A stretch of 47,080 nt of DNA from Pseudomonadota bacterium (GCA_018242255.1 JAFECH010000003.1:1-47080); one strand, 5' to 3'; numbered from the stretch's first letter, positions 36,616 to 47,080 are shown. Translations and numbers: made by a program. Notes: generated from the letters alone by a model not told the origin.

Positions 36616-39600
36616 CTATCCCTTTCCGCTCAGCAGCGTGTAATTCCCACCGGTCGCGGTGATGTCGGTCGAACGCGTCCGCTCGGTCGCGAAGCGCGCG
36701 AGATAATTCGGACCACCCGCTTTCGGCCCGCTGCCGGAAAGACCCTCGCCTCCGAACGGCTGCACGCCGACCACGGCACCGATCTGATTGCGGTTGACGT
36801 AGAGATTACCGACGTGCGCGTTCTCGGCCACGTAATCGGCGACGCTCTCGATGCGACTGTGCAATCCAAGCGTCAGACCAAAGCCCGTCGCATTGAGCGC
36901 CGCGACGACCTTGTCGATGTGCCCGCGCTCGTAGCGAACCATATGCAGGATCGGCCCGAACACTTCCCGGTCGAGCTTATCGAGCCGGTCGATCTCGTAA
37001 AGCGCCGGCGTTACGTATGTTCCCGTCCGACAAGCTTCAGGCATCGCGAGATCGATGATCTCGCGCCCCTCGCGCTGCATCGCGACCTTATGGCTTTCGA
37101 GATTATCCTGCGCCGCCTCATCGATCACCGGGCCGATATCGGTCGCGTAGTCCAACGGATCGCCGACATCGAGCGCTTCGATGGCTCCAGCGAGCAGTGC
37201 ACGGATACGCGGCGCGTTATCATCCTGAACGAAGAGAACGCGCGCTGCCGAGCAGCGCTGACCGGCGCTATCGTAAGCAGACCGCACTGCATCGCGCACC
37301 ACCTGCTCCGGCAACGCCGACGAATCCGCAATCATCGCATTGATGCCACCTGTCTCGGCAATGAACGGCACGATGGCGGAACGCCGATCCGCCAATGCAC
37401 GCTGGATCGCCCAAGCCGTTTCGTTCGATCCCGTGAATGCGACGCCCTGAACGCGCGCGTCTTTCACCATTGCTTCGCCTAGCTTGCCGCCACCCGTCAC
37501 GAGTTGCAGCGCCTCGCGCGGCACGCCCGCTTCATGCAGCAATTTGACAGCGAGAAATCCGCAGATCGGCGATTGCTCGGCAGGCTTCGCAACGACGGCA
37601 TTACCTGCTGCCAGCGCAGCCGCAACCTGGCCGGTGAATATCGCGATCGGAAAGTTCCACGGCGAAATACAGCCGAACACGCCGCGCCCGCGCAGCGTCA
37701 GCGTGTTTTCCTCGCCCGTCGGGCCGCGCAGCACGACCGGATCGGAGAAAAGCCGCCGCACCTCGACCGCATAGTAGCGAAGATAATCGACGGCTTCGCG
37801 CAACTCAGCCTGCGCCGCTTCGATGGTCTTCCCGGCTTCGCGGATCAGCGCGGCCATCAGCGCCGCACGATCTCGCTCGAATAGATTTGCTGCAACTTCC
37901 AGAATGCGAGCACGCTCGACAGCATCGGTTTTCTCCCACGCGGGCGCTGCGGTTTTCGCTGACGCAATCGCGTCTTCCAGGTGCTGCGGCGTTGCAAGTC
38001 TCACCGTCCCGATGCGATCGCGATGGTCATGCGGAGACGCGACGATCCCAGCAGAGTCGCCACCTGCCGTCACGACGCCGTTGATGATGGGCCCTGCCGC
38101 AAATGGCGTTTTCAGAGCCTTCGCGATCTCCGTTTGCAGCGCCTCGCGTACGCTGATTTCGGTCAGAGCCAGCCCAGCGCTGTTCTTGCGGTCGGGCAGA
38201 AAAATATCGCGCGGACGCGCAATCAACTTCGGCCGTTCACCCGAGCTGAATTCCCGATCCGCGATCTCGACCGGATCGGCGATAATCTCGGAAATCGGCG
38301 TTTCCTCGTCGCCCAGACGATTGACGAACGACGTGTTGGCCCCATTTTCGAGCAGCCGTCGCACGAGATACCCGAGCAGATCCTCGTGCCCGCCGACCGG
38401 CGCATAGACGCGGCACGCCCGATTGAATTTTCCTTCGCCGACGACCTGCTCGTAAAGTGCTTCGCCCATACCGTGCAGGCGCTGATATTCGAATTCAACC
38501 GCACCACCCGCGACTGCCGCCGCCGCGATCGTATGCGCATTATGCGTTGCAAACTGCGGATAGAACGCGACCGGATCGGAAATCAGTAGCCGCATGGCGG
38601 CAAGGTAGGAAACATCCGTGTGCAGCTTGCGAGAGAACACCGGATAATCTTCAAGCCCGCGCTCCTGCGCCCATTTGATCTCGCTGTCCCAGTACGCACC
38701 TTTGACAAGCCGCACCGGAATGCGCTTGCCGGTCTGCTCACTCAACCGCCGGAGCCAGCGCAGCATCGGGATCGCACGCTTGCCATAAGCTTGCACGGCG
38801 ATACCGAGGCCGTGCCAGCCTTCGAGCTGTGAACTGACGAATATGTCGCCGAAAAGCTGCGCGGTGAGATCGAGCCTGTCCTGCTCTTCAGCATCGACCG
38901 TCAGTCCGAGACCTTTCGCCCGCGCAGCGCGTGCAAGCGTCAACAGCCTGGGGCCGAGTTCCGCCCGCAATCGCTTCTCTTTTCCCGGCTCAAAGCGTGG
39001 ATGCAGCGCCGACAGCTTCACCGAGATCGAAGGCCGCGTGAAAATGGCATCGGCATGCTGCGTCGTGAATGGCCGAGCGTCGGCTCCGACGGCATCGATC
39101 GCCGCCATATAGCGCTGGAAATAGCGCTCCGCATCTTGTTCCGACCGCGCGGTCTCGCCCAGCATGTCGTAGGAAAACCGGTAGCCTTTCTCTTCGTAGT
39201 CTCTCGCGCGCGCCAATGCGCTCTCAATTGTCGAGCCAAGCACGAATTGCTCGCCGAGCAGTTTCACAGCCTGCCTGATCGCGAGCCGGATTGTCCCTTC
39301 GCCCGAGCGGGCGACGAGCCGCTTCATCGCCTGGAACGGATTGGCTCCTTTCGCCTCTTTGAGCCGCATGATGCGGCCCGTAAGCATCAACCCCCAGGTC
39401 GATGCGTTGACGAAAAGGCTGTCGGAATGGCCGCGGTGTTTCTCCCAGGCGCCGCCGGAAATCTTATCGGCGATGAAGGCGTTCGCCGTCTCCGCATCGG
39501 GAATACGCAGCAATGCCTCCGCAAGGCACATCAGAATAACGCCCTCGTCGGTCGCCAGCCCGTACTCGTGCATGAAGGCGTCGATGCCTGCCTGGCTCGC

Positions 39601-39798
39601 CTTGTCGGCGCGCGCGGTATGAACGAGGCGGCGCGCAATATCGGCCGTGCGCCGACGTTCGTCCTCGGTGAAAAACGCCCGCTCGATCAGCGCCCCGACG
39701 AGACGCGGCTCGTCCATAAGATACTGGGCGGCGAATTCGTCCCGTGATGGGAGAGCCCGCTGTGTCACGCTATCCTCACGCCGCAATGTCGCGACCAT
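36616..39798 (-). CDS. putA: Bifunctional proline dehydrogenase / delta-1-pyrroline-5-carboxylate dehydrogenase
   Basis: A 1060-residue PutA that oxidises proline to glutamate in two steps on one chain. The N-terminal half is the FAD-dependent proline dehydrogenase (SYDMLGETARSEQDAERYF, KLSALHPRFE, RIPVRLVKGAYWDSEIKWAQ). The C-terminal half is an aldehyde dehydrogenase (PWNFPIAIFTGQVAAAL, Glu in ETGGINAMI, catalytic Cys in GQRCSAAR). The DNA-binding ribbon-helix-helix of E. coli PutA is missing, as in Bradyrhizobium-type PutA, so it is not its own repressor. No proline transporter or regulator is in the window. Confidence 0.97.
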   Translation of the reverse strand: MVATLRREDSVTQRALPSRDEFAAQYLMDEPRLVGALIERAFFTEDERRRTADIARRLVHTARADKASQAGIDAFMHEYGLATDEGVILMCLAEALLRIPDAETANAFIADKISGGAWEKHRGHSDSLFVNASTWGLMLTGRIMRLKEAKGANPFQAMKRLVARSGEGTIRLAIRQAVKLLGEQFVLGSTIESALARARDYEEKGYRFSYDMLGETARSEQDAERYFQRYMAAIDAVGADARPFTTQHADAIFTRPSISVKLSALHPRFEPGKEKRLRAELGPRLLTLARAARAKGLGLTVDAEEQDRLDLTAQLFGDIFVSSQLEGWHGLGIAVQAYGKRAIPMLRWLRRLSEQTGKRIPVRLVKGAYWDSEIKWAQERGLEDYPVFSRKLHTDVSYLAAMRLLISDPVAFYPQFATHNAHTIAAAAVAGGAVEFEYQRLHGMGEALYEQVVGEGKFNRACRVYAPVGGHEDLLGYLVRRLLENGANTSFVNRLGDEETPISEIIADPVEIADREFSSGERPKLIARPRDIFLPDRKNSAGLALTEISVREALQTEIAKALKTPFAAGPIINGVVTAGGDSAGIVASPHDHRDRIGTVRLATPQHLEDAIASAKTAAPAWEKTDAVERARILEVAANLFERDRAALMAALIREAGKTIEAAQAELREAVDYLRYYAVEVRRLFSDPVVLRGPTGEENTLTLRGRGVFGCISPWNFPIAIFTGQVAAALAAGNAVVAKPAEQSPICGFLAVKLLHEAGVPREALQLVTGGGKLGEAMVKDARVQGVAFTGSNETAWAIQRALADRRSAIVPFIAETGGINAMIADSSALPEQVVRDAVRSAYDSAGQRCSAARVLFVQDDNAPRIRALLAGAIEALDVGDPLDYATDIGPVIDEAAQDNLESHKVAMQREGREIIDLAMPEACRTGTYVTPALYEIDRLDKLDREVFGPILHMVRYERGHIDKVVAALNATGFGLTLGLHSRIESVADYVAENAHVGNLYVNRNQIGAVVGVQPFGGEGLSGSGPKAGGPNYLARFATERTRSTDITATGGNYTLLSGKG

Positions 39799-39965
39799 GT
39801 CTTACCCGCTGATATAGGGCGCCCGATGCGATTCGCCCGTTAAGGAATACTAGCAGATCGCCAAATCGACGCCTCCCCTCGCCGCCGCCTGCCCACGTTG
39901 TCCCCTTGACGGTGGCCCACTATTCCCGGCACCTCTGGCCAAAATTTAAAGCTCGGGGCTTGCCT

Positions 39966-40817
39966 GTGTCCGACAAAATCAAGATCGTTCGCACTGTTCA
40001 CGACCTCAGGAAGACACTCGCCAAATGGCGTGACCGCAAGCAGACCGTCGCCCTCGTGCCGACGATGGGCGCTCTCCACGCCGGACATATTTCCCTGGTG
40101 AAACTGGCAAAAAAGAAAGCCGACAAGGCTGTCGTCTCGATTTTCGTCAACCCGACGCAGTTCGCCGCCAACGAAGACCTGTCGCGCTATCCGCGCGATG
40201 AAGGCGGCGACCTAGAGAAGCTTGGCGAGGCCGACGCCGACCTCGTTTGGGCTCCCGACGTCGCCGAAATGTACCCTGAAGGTTTTTCCACAGGCGTTCG
40301 CGCCGGCAGCGCCGCCAAAGACCTGGAAGGCGCCTTCCGACCCGGTCATTTCGACGGTGTCGCGACCGTCTGCGCCAAGCTTTTCAATCAGGTGACCCCC
40401 GATTTCGCGGTCTTCGGCGAGAAGGACTTCCAGCAGCTCGCCGTGCTGCGCCAGATGGTCCGCGACCTGAACATGCCGCTGAAATTGATCGGCTCACCAA
40501 CGAAACGCGATACTGACGGACTGGCGCTTTCGTCCCGCAATGCCTACCTGACAGAAGCCGAACGCAAGATCGCCCCGGCGCTCTATGCAGCCATTTCGGC
40601 GCTTGCCAAAGACGTCGCGAACGGCGCCGACATCCCGGCCGGACTGGCTGATGCCAAACGAAAAGTCACGGCGGCTGGCTTCGCGAAAATCGACTACATT
40701 GAGGTTCGGGACCCCGAAACACTCGAACCGGCATCAACCGCAAGTGGTCGCCCGATGCGCGTTCTCGCCGCCTGCTGGCTCGGAAAGACAAGGCTGATCG
40801 ATAACGTCGCAGTCTGA
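39966..40817 (+). CDS. panC: Pantothenate synthetase
   Basis: A 283-residue PanC that joins pantoate and beta-alanine using ATP. Class-I adenylyl motif PTMGALHAGHISLV (HxGH) is intact, with FVNPTQFAANEDLSRYPRD, the FGEKDFQQL motif and the SSRNAYLT segment. Start GTG 39966 gives the exact usual length; TTG 39906 would add an extension with no family support. panB is not adjacent in the window. Confidence 0.96.
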   Translation: MSDKIKIVRTVHDLRKTLAKWRDRKQTVALVPTMGALHAGHISLVKLAKKKADKAVVSIFVNPTQFAANEDLSRYPRDEGGDLEKLGEADADLVWAPDVAEMYPEGFSTGVRAGSAAKDLEGAFRPGHFDGVATVCAKLFNQVTPDFAVFGEKDFQQLAVLRQMVRDLNMPLKLIGSPTKRDTDGLALSSRNAYLTEAERKIAPALYAAISALAKDVANGADIPAGLADAKRKVTAAGFAKIDYIEVRDPETLEPASTASGRPMRVLAACWLGKTRLIDNVAV

Positions 40818-40988
40818 TCCAGAGCACGAGTTGCCGGACCGACACAGAACCGAAACACCATGGTGGCCCCGGCCCAGCACGGGCTATAAGAAGCTCTCTG
40901 AGATTCGCTTTAGCGGCCCAGCTGTCAGGCGTCCCCGCCGCTTCTCTCCGAATGCGTGGTTTTGCCATGGCACGATTGGGGGCCGCTA

Positions 40989-42995
40989 ATGAGCCGATCG
41001 CAAACTGACCTTTTTCCGGAATTCGAAAGCGAAATGACTGAGAAATCGTCGCGTGCCCGCAAGCCTGTCGAAAGCGCCTATAGCGAACAGCACATCGAGG
41101 TGCTTGAAGGTCTGGAGCCCGTGCGCCGCCGCCCCGGCATGTACATCGGCGGCACCGACGAAAAGGCCATGCACCATCTCTTCGCTGAGGTCATCGATAA
41201 CTCGATGGACGAGGCCGTGGCAGGCCATGCCACCTGGATCGAGGTCGAGCTTGCGGCCGACGGCTTTTTAAGCGTCACCGATAACGGCCGCGGCATCCCC
41301 ATCGGACCGCATCCGAAATACAAGAACAAGAGTGCGCTCGAAGTCGTGATGACGATTCTGCACGCGGGCGGCAAGTTCGATTCCAAGGCCTACAACACCT
41401 CAGGCGGCCTGCACGGCGTCGGCGTCTCAGTGGTCAACGCACTGTCCGAAACGCTCGAAGTCCAAGTCGCGCGCGACCAGCAGCTTTATCGCATGGTGTT
41501 CTCGCGCGGCGAGCCGCAGACCAAACTTGAAAAGCTCGGCTCCATCATGAACCGGCGCGGCACGAAAGTGCGCTTCAAGCCGGACGAGAAGATCTTCGGC
41601 AAAGGCGCCGCGTTCAAGCCCGCACGCCTAATGAAAATGGCCCGATCGAAAGCATACCTCTTCGGCGGCGTCGAAATCCGCTGGAAATGTGCGCCAGAGC
41701 TGATCAAGGACGACACGCCGGCCGAAGCGACCTTCCACTTCCCCGGCGGCTTGAGCGACTACCTCACGTCGTCAATCGAAGGCCGCACGCGTGTCACCAA
41801 GGAAATTTTTTCCGGTCGCGTCGAGAGGGACGAAGGCCACGGTTCAGTCGAATGGGCGGTCGCTTGGATATCCGACGAAGACGGTTTCTCGTCGTCCTAC
41901 TGCAACACCATTCCGACGCCTGAAGGCGGCACGCACGAAAACGGCCTGCGTCAGGCGCTCTATAAGGCGCTTCGGGCCTATGGCGACCTGGTCGGCGCAA
42001 AGAAAGCCCAGCAAATCACCTCTGAAGACGTGATGGGAACGGCTGCTTCGATGCTGTCCGTCTTCATTCGCGAGCCGGAATTCCAGGGCCAGACCAAAGA
42101 CAAGCTCGCGACCGTCGAAGCGACAAAGATTGTCGAAACCGCTGTGCGCGACGCCTTCGATCATTGGCTCGCCGACTCTCCGCAGCAGGCGACGAAGCTG
42201 CTTGAATGGACAATCGACCAGTCCGAAGAGCGCTTGAAGCGCCGCCGCGAAAAAGAAGTCGGCCGCCAATCCGCGACGCGCAAGCTCCGCCTGCCCGGCA
42301 AGCTTGCCGACTGCTCCATCCAACAGGCGGCTGGCACCGAAATCTTCATCGTCGAGGGCGACTCGGCCGGCGGCAGCGCCAAAAGCGCGCGTGACCGCGA
42401 AACCCAAGCCGTGCTCCCGTTGCGCGGCAAGATCCTGAACGTCGCCAACGCCTCGTCGGCGAAGCTGTCGCAGAACCAGCTCCTAGCTGATTTGATCCAG
42501 GCCCTCGGCGTCGGCACCGGCACCAAGTATCGCGACGAGGATCTGCGCTATGAGCGCGTGATCGTCATGACCGATGCTGACGTTGACGGCGCGCACATTG
42601 CCTCGCTGCTGATCACCTTCTTCTATCAGGAGATGCCGGAGCTGATTGAGAACGGCCACCTCTTCCTGGCCGTGCCGCCACTCTACAAAATCTCCGACAA
42701 GAGCGACGTCGCCTACGCCCGCAACGAGGCGCACCGCGACGACCTGCTCGCGACGCACTTCAAGAACAAGAAGCCCAAGGTCACACGCTTCAAAGGCCTT
42801 GGCGAGATGGACTTCAAAGACCTCAAAGAGACGACGATGGACAAGAAGCGGCGCACGCTTCTGCGCGTCGCCATCGGAGAAGCTGCGCGCGACGGCCTGT
42901 CAGAAGTGGTCAACGCTCTGATGGGCTCCAAGCCCGAAGCGCGCTTCCGCTTCATTCAAGAGAACGCTGCCTTCGCGAAGGATCTCGATATCTAG
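40989..42995 (+). CDS. parE: DNA topoisomerase IV subunit B
   Basis: A 668-residue ParE, the ATPase subunit of topoisomerase IV, which unlinks daughter chromosomes. GHKL ATPase motifs: EVIDNSMDEA, DNGRGIP, GGLHGVGVSVVNALS. The TOPRIM motifs EGDSAGGSAKSARDR and the Asp-rich DADVDGAHI are complete. ATG 40989 is preceded by GGGGG; a GTG at 40956 would give a longer form. ParE rather than GyrB is supported by the length and the lack of the gyrase tail insertion. parC is not in the window. Confidence 0.93.
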   Translation: MSRSQTDLFPEFESEMTEKSSRARKPVESAYSEQHIEVLEGLEPVRRRPGMYIGGTDEKAMHHLFAEVIDNSMDEAVAGHATWIEVELAADGFLSVTDNGRGIPIGPHPKYKNKSALEVVMTILHAGGKFDSKAYNTSGGLHGVGVSVVNALSETLEVQVARDQQLYRMVFSRGEPQTKLEKLGSIMNRRGTKVRFKPDEKIFGKGAAFKPARLMKMARSKAYLFGGVEIRWKCAPELIKDDTPAEATFHFPGGLSDYLTSSIEGRTRVTKEIFSGRVERDEGHGSVEWAVAWISDEDGFSSSYCNTIPTPEGGTHENGLRQALYKALRAYGDLVGAKKAQQITSEDVMGTAASMLSVFIREPEFQGQTKDKLATVEATKIVETAVRDAFDHWLADSPQQATKLLEWTIDQSEERLKRRREKEVGRQSATRKLRLPGKLADCSIQQAAGTEIFIVEGDSAGGSAKSARDRETQAVLPLRGKILNVANASSAKLSQNQLLADLIQALGVGTGTKYRDEDLRYERVIVMTDADVDGAHIASLLITFFYQEMPELIENGHLFLAVPPLYKISDKSDVAYARNEAHRDDLLATHFKNKKPKVTRFKGLGEMDFKDLKETTMDKKRRTLLRVAIGEAARDGLSEVVNALMGSKPEARFRFIQENAAFAKDLDI

Positions 42996-43044
42996 CTGGT
43001 TCGCTTCGACCCTTCAGCCGGTCGTCTCTGATAAGCGAGCTCTT

Positions 43045-43129
43045 GTCATCCTCGGCTTTATGTCGAGGATCCATTTCTCAGCCGGTATTGATGCCTGATG
43101 GATCCTCGGGACAAGCCCAAGGACGACAT
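43045..43129. repeat. Intergenic palindromic repeat element
   Basis: Two inverted, imperfect copies of a unit of about 30 bases: GTCATCCTCGG...CGAGGATCCAT (43045-43074) and the same read backwards at 43098-43129. Together they make a long hairpin after parE. The core resembles the palindromic intergenic elements (GTCATCCTCGGGCTTGAC type) that are scattered widely in Hyphomicrobiales genomes. Only one element lies in this window. Confidence 0.7.
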
Positions 43130-43180
43130 TGCGGCCGAACGTTTTGATTGCTCGCCTGCCGGAATTTACCCGAACGCCGC

Positions 43181-44593
43181 CTACTCGCCTCGCGAGGACG
43201 CTTCGTTCTCCCGCTGGATCGCCGCGGCGTTGCTCACCTTGGCGTACTCGAGCGTATCGGTGTCGACGTAAACTTCACCGTCCGACTTCGGCGCATACTT
43301 CTCGCCCAAGACCTCGATGACAGTCGGATTGCGTTCGGGAATCTCGCCATGCGGTGAGTTGAAGTAACCTTCAACGACAATGCCCTTCTCGCGATATTTC
43401 GGATCGTTCAGCAACAGCTCATGCAGATCCTTGAGCTTGTAGTGCGGCACCGACGCGTAGATGTGATGCGGCAGGTGATAATCCATGCCGAAGGGAAACA
43501 CCGCGTAACGAATGAAAGGATTGACCAGAAACACGCGGGTATTCGTGTAACGGCCGCGATCGGCGTTGCCGTGCTGCACCCACTGCCGCATGATCATAAA
43601 CAACGGGAAAGCCGTGAATAGCGGCAGGATCCATAGCAGCCCGTAATAGGCCCAGGCAGGCCCCCAACCGGCCACCTCAACCGCCGTCAAAGCCGTGTAA
43701 ACGATCGCCATGTACACGATGCGGCTGATGTTCGTCGCACGATGCGAAATCACCGTCTCGACGTGCGCGTGCGGCAGCTTATCCTCATCGAGAAAATAGA
43801 AATAAGCCACAACGGCAGCCGTCATCAGGCCGAGCGCCGCGAACGCCCAAGAGCCGTGCCCGGTCTTGATGAGAGTGATCGCGGCGATCGGAGCCGTAAC
43901 GGCATAGATGACGCCTGCAAGCGTCGGCAGCCTTTCGCCTTTGCGCTCGCGATCCATGTACGGATTGTTGTCCGTGCCCAGGGCGCTATATCGGGCGCGC
44001 ACGATCATGTACCGGAACAGGTTGGGCAGCCAAAGCTGCTTCGCCAGCTCTTTCAGCATGTCGACATGCGTAATCGGAAAATCGAGATCGTGACCGCTCT
44101 CGTTCAACTGCGCCCAATCCGGGTCGCGTAGCGGATCGTTGATGAACTGATGATGCGCCAGATGGTGCAGCCGGTACTGGAACGTCGACGTGTAAATCGG
44201 AAAGCCGCCGAGCCAATCGGACACGGCTTCATTCAAGAACTTGTTTTCGAAGAGCGTGAAGTGCGTGCCCTCGTGAATAACGCCGCCGAATTGATGCTGC
44301 GAGGCGCCGACCGTTGCGATGCATAGCAGCGTCATCGGGATGTTCCACCACCAGCCAAGACCGGCTGCCTCGACGGCACCGTAGCTCCAAATGGTCAATC
44401 CAATTGCGGTAGCAATCACCAGGTAAACAAACCCAATGTGCGCGAAATTCGTATAATTATCCCGCTTCTTCAGTTCGCGTATGGAATCGCCACGCCGAAT
44501 ACCGCGCGGACGGGCTCCGGTTGTCGCAATCGGCGCCTCGCGGGCAGCCACACCGCCGACAGCAGAACCAGCAGAACCAGCGTCAATTGTCAT
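43181..44593 (-). CDS. Membrane fatty acid desaturase family protein
   Basis: A 470-residue di-iron integral membrane protein of the fatty acid desaturase superfamily. Three histidine boxes are present: HEGTH, HHLAHH and DYHLPHH, with several transmembrane helices between them (LVIATAIGLTIWSYG, AVTAPIAAITLI, FAALGLMTAAVVAYFYF and others). The usual acyl chain or sterol-like substrate cannot be told from sequence alone; related branches include carotenoid and hopanoid-type enzymes. ATG 44593 is chosen over an upstream frame to 44638. Monocistronic; its 3' end faces the intergenic repeat. Confidence 0.9.
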   Translation of the reverse strand: MTIDAGSAGSAVGGVAAREAPIATTGARPRGIRRGDSIRELKKRDNYTNFAHIGFVYLVIATAIGLTIWSYGAVEAAGLGWWWNIPMTLLCIATVGASQHQFGGVIHEGTHFTLFENKFLNEAVSDWLGGFPIYTSTFQYRLHHLAHHQFINDPLRDPDWAQLNESGHDLDFPITHVDMLKELAKQLWLPNLFRYMIVRARYSALGTDNNPYMDRERKGERLPTLAGVIYAVTAPIAAITLIKTGHGSWAFAALGLMTAAVVAYFYFLDEDKLPHAHVETVISHRATNISRIVYMAIVYTALTAVEVAGWGPAWAYYGLLWILPLFTAFPLFMIMRQWVQHGNADRGRYTNTRVFLVNPFIRYAVFPFGMDYHLPHHIYASVPHYKLKDLHELLLNDPKYREKGIVVEGYFNSPHGEIPERNPTVIEVLGEKYAPKSDGEVYVDTDTLEYAKVSNAAAIQRENEASSRGE

Positions 44594-44961
44594 CGCTCGA
44601 CATCCTTGCGAAGTCGCGAGACGCACTCTCGCGTCCATAGTGGCAAAAGCGAAACGCCACGCTACTAAGAAGCCAATAGCCGACCCCGCTATCCCGCGCC
44701 GCTAACGGCACCGCTTGCCGACATCTAAGGCACTAGATATGCGCCACAAAGCCAATTTCGTTGATACGACAAATAAGCTTTTCTGGACTTGTGCAGGTTC
44801 GTTAAGCCTTTTTCAACCGCGCAAACCAAACGCTCCGGTCGGCGTGCCGGTCATGTTGCACGGATGCCCCTGGTTCTAAAGACGATTCGCAATAATTGCT
44901 CTGCTGCTGGGGCGAAGTATGAGCGACCTCAGAATAAGTCGCTTGTGAAACAATTTTTGCA
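44594..44961. other. Region between desaturase and aquaporin remnant
   Basis: No supported gene. It carries the presumed upstream promoter of the desaturase gene (minus), and a 46-codon frame at 44739-44879 that has an AAGG upstream but no sequence family and is treated as chance. Confidence 0.3.
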
Positions 44962-45416
44962 ATGAAGCGACGGCCTTGGCTGCCGAAGCATTCGGCACGT
45001 TTATGCTGACGTCATCCTTTCTCGGAGCGGCATTTTATTCATTCGGCGCTCCCACCCTGTGCCAGGTCTTCCTTCTGGAACGGTACTGACTACGTTTTTT
45101 CTTGTCGTCATCATGGGTGTTATGCGGGCGAACCACCCCTCGATGTGACTCCGTTCGCCGCGGCCTCGCCGACCGCGATACACATCATGTCGATCCCGAT
45201 TTCCAACACATCGTCAGCTTCGGCCCATCCGTCTCTGCCGCTGGCGAGGCGCTATCGCAGGTCTACGTGTTCTTGGTTGCGCCGATCCTCGCCGGGATAT
45301 TCGGGCGCTGGCTGCTGGAAGTTGAGAACTTAGGGTTTACTGTATTCAGGGCCGCCAAAAAGCGGCCCGAGCACCGACCTGTGACACAACCCCACGCCTC
45401 ACAAGCTCAAAACTAG
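44962..45416 (+). pseudogene. aqpZ: Decayed aquaporin Z gene
   Basis: Remnant of an AqpZ-type water channel, split over several frames. N-terminus: ALAAEAFGTFMLT (from 44973). A large internal part is missing. Then VLTTFFLVVIMGVMRAN (helix 5 region, about 45082-45132) runs to a stop; a shift gives TAIHIMSIPISNTS (about 45172-45213); another shift gives VSFGPSVSAAGEALSQVYVFLVAPILAGIFGRWLLE (from about 45212) and a tail ending at the TAG 45414-45416. The second NPA motif, expected as VNPARSFGP, reads V-SFGP: NPAR has been deleted. No functional channel can be made. Confidence 0.8.
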
Positions 45417-45467
45417 TGGGTTTTCCTTGCGATTCGTCGAGATGTATGCGAGCACCCGAACGTGCCG

Positions 45468-45562
45468 GAGCGCAGGGGATCGATTTGCGCATTTTTTAAT
45501 GCTTTTTTGATCCGCACTCCTATTTCGGCTTAGGTCCTTTCGGCACCCGTCCCCCTGCGCTC
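45468..45562 (+). promoter_or_regulatory. Inverted repeat in the leader region of the helicase gene
   Basis: GAGCGCAGGGG (45468-45478) is the exact reverse complement of CCCCTGCGCTC (45552-45562), 73 bases apart. Between them lie a small hairpin GCATT-TTTT-AATGC and a run of six T at about 45505, which together look like a weak terminator. The arrangement could form an alternative-structure leader for the helicase. No direct evidence of function. Confidence 0.4.
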
Positions 45563-45628
45563 TCAAAAGACCGTCTGGCGCTCATTGCGCCGGGCAGCCA
45601 TAGCCTGTGCAGATGGAGATACCTGCTT

Positions 45629-47080
<1,452 letters not shown>

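Noticed and set aside
36568-37482. Plus-strand frame of 304 codons over the aldehyde-dehydrogenase half of putA
   Set aside because: Antisense to a well-conserved domain; composition is typical of a GC-rich shadow frame.
44739-44879. Plus-strand 46-codon frame upstream of the aquaporin remnant
   Set aside because: An AAGG lies upstream, but the product has no pattern, and the neighbourhood is decaying sequence.

Overview
The window is bacterial chromosome, GC-rich and densely coded. It looks like an alphaproteobacterium of the order Hyphomicrobiales (Rhizobiales), possibly close to Hyphomicrobium. The genus is inference; no marker here fixes it. Reasons for the order: a divK-pleD pair next to rpmG, a plsY-dprA-topA-rnr-DUF983-Nudix-rpmG run, a clpS-clpA pair with HIT, FemAB-like, GDPD and RidA genes nearby, an eipB (DUF1849) homologue, a PutA without DNA-binding domain, and a gatCAB amidotransferase. 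There is no prophage, CRISPR array, integrase or intact insertion sequence. Nearly everything is housekeeping or conserved accessory sequence.

Layout. 1-7000: a tRNA-Ser(GCU), several small envelope or secreted proteins of unknown function, a quinone reductase/glutathione transferase pair, a DedA membrane protein, a very basic 54-residue protein and an orphan cytochrome P450. 7000-11450 (minus strand): one tight operon gatC - secreted protein - gatA - chorismate mutase - membrane protein - gatB. 11500-23400 (plus): ruvX, pyrB, a dihydroorotase homologue that has lost its metal ligands, plsY, dprA, topA, rnr, a DUF983 protein, a Nudix hydrolase and rpmG. 23900-25800 (minus): the cell-cycle and c-di-GMP signalling pair divK-pleD, with a CtrA-like box upstream. 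25900-30900: DUF3572, eipB, RidA, a glycerophosphodiesterase, a FemAB-like protein, a HIT protein and an SDR-like protein. A clear bidirectional terminator separates these from clpS-clpA (30969-33819, minus). 34400-43000: a SPOR-tailed DD-carboxypeptidase, a cupin, putA (minus), panC and parE. 43000-47080: a palindromic intergenic repeat, a desaturase (minus), a heavily decayed aquaporin pseudogene, and a DEAD-box RNA helicase running off the right edge.

How genes work together. GatCAB makes Gln-tRNA(Gln) and/or Asn-tRNA(Asn) by transamidation. PyrB and the inactive PyrC-like protein probably form one aspartate transcarbamoylase complex. TopA and ParE handle DNA topology, and DprA and RuvX handle recombination. 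ClpS feeds N-degron substrates to ClpA. DivK and PleD control polarity and c-di-GMP. The DD-carboxypeptidase, EipB, the FemAB-like protein and the lipoproteins belong to the envelope.

The most useful non-routine observations are the aqpZ pseudogene at 44962-45416, the catalytically dead dihydroorotase homologue, the three extra genes inside the gat operon, a probably leaderless pyrB, the Nudix protein with an insertion in its box, and several short genes and regulatory sites that automatic annotation would miss. I did not find a convincing wholly new multi-gene system.
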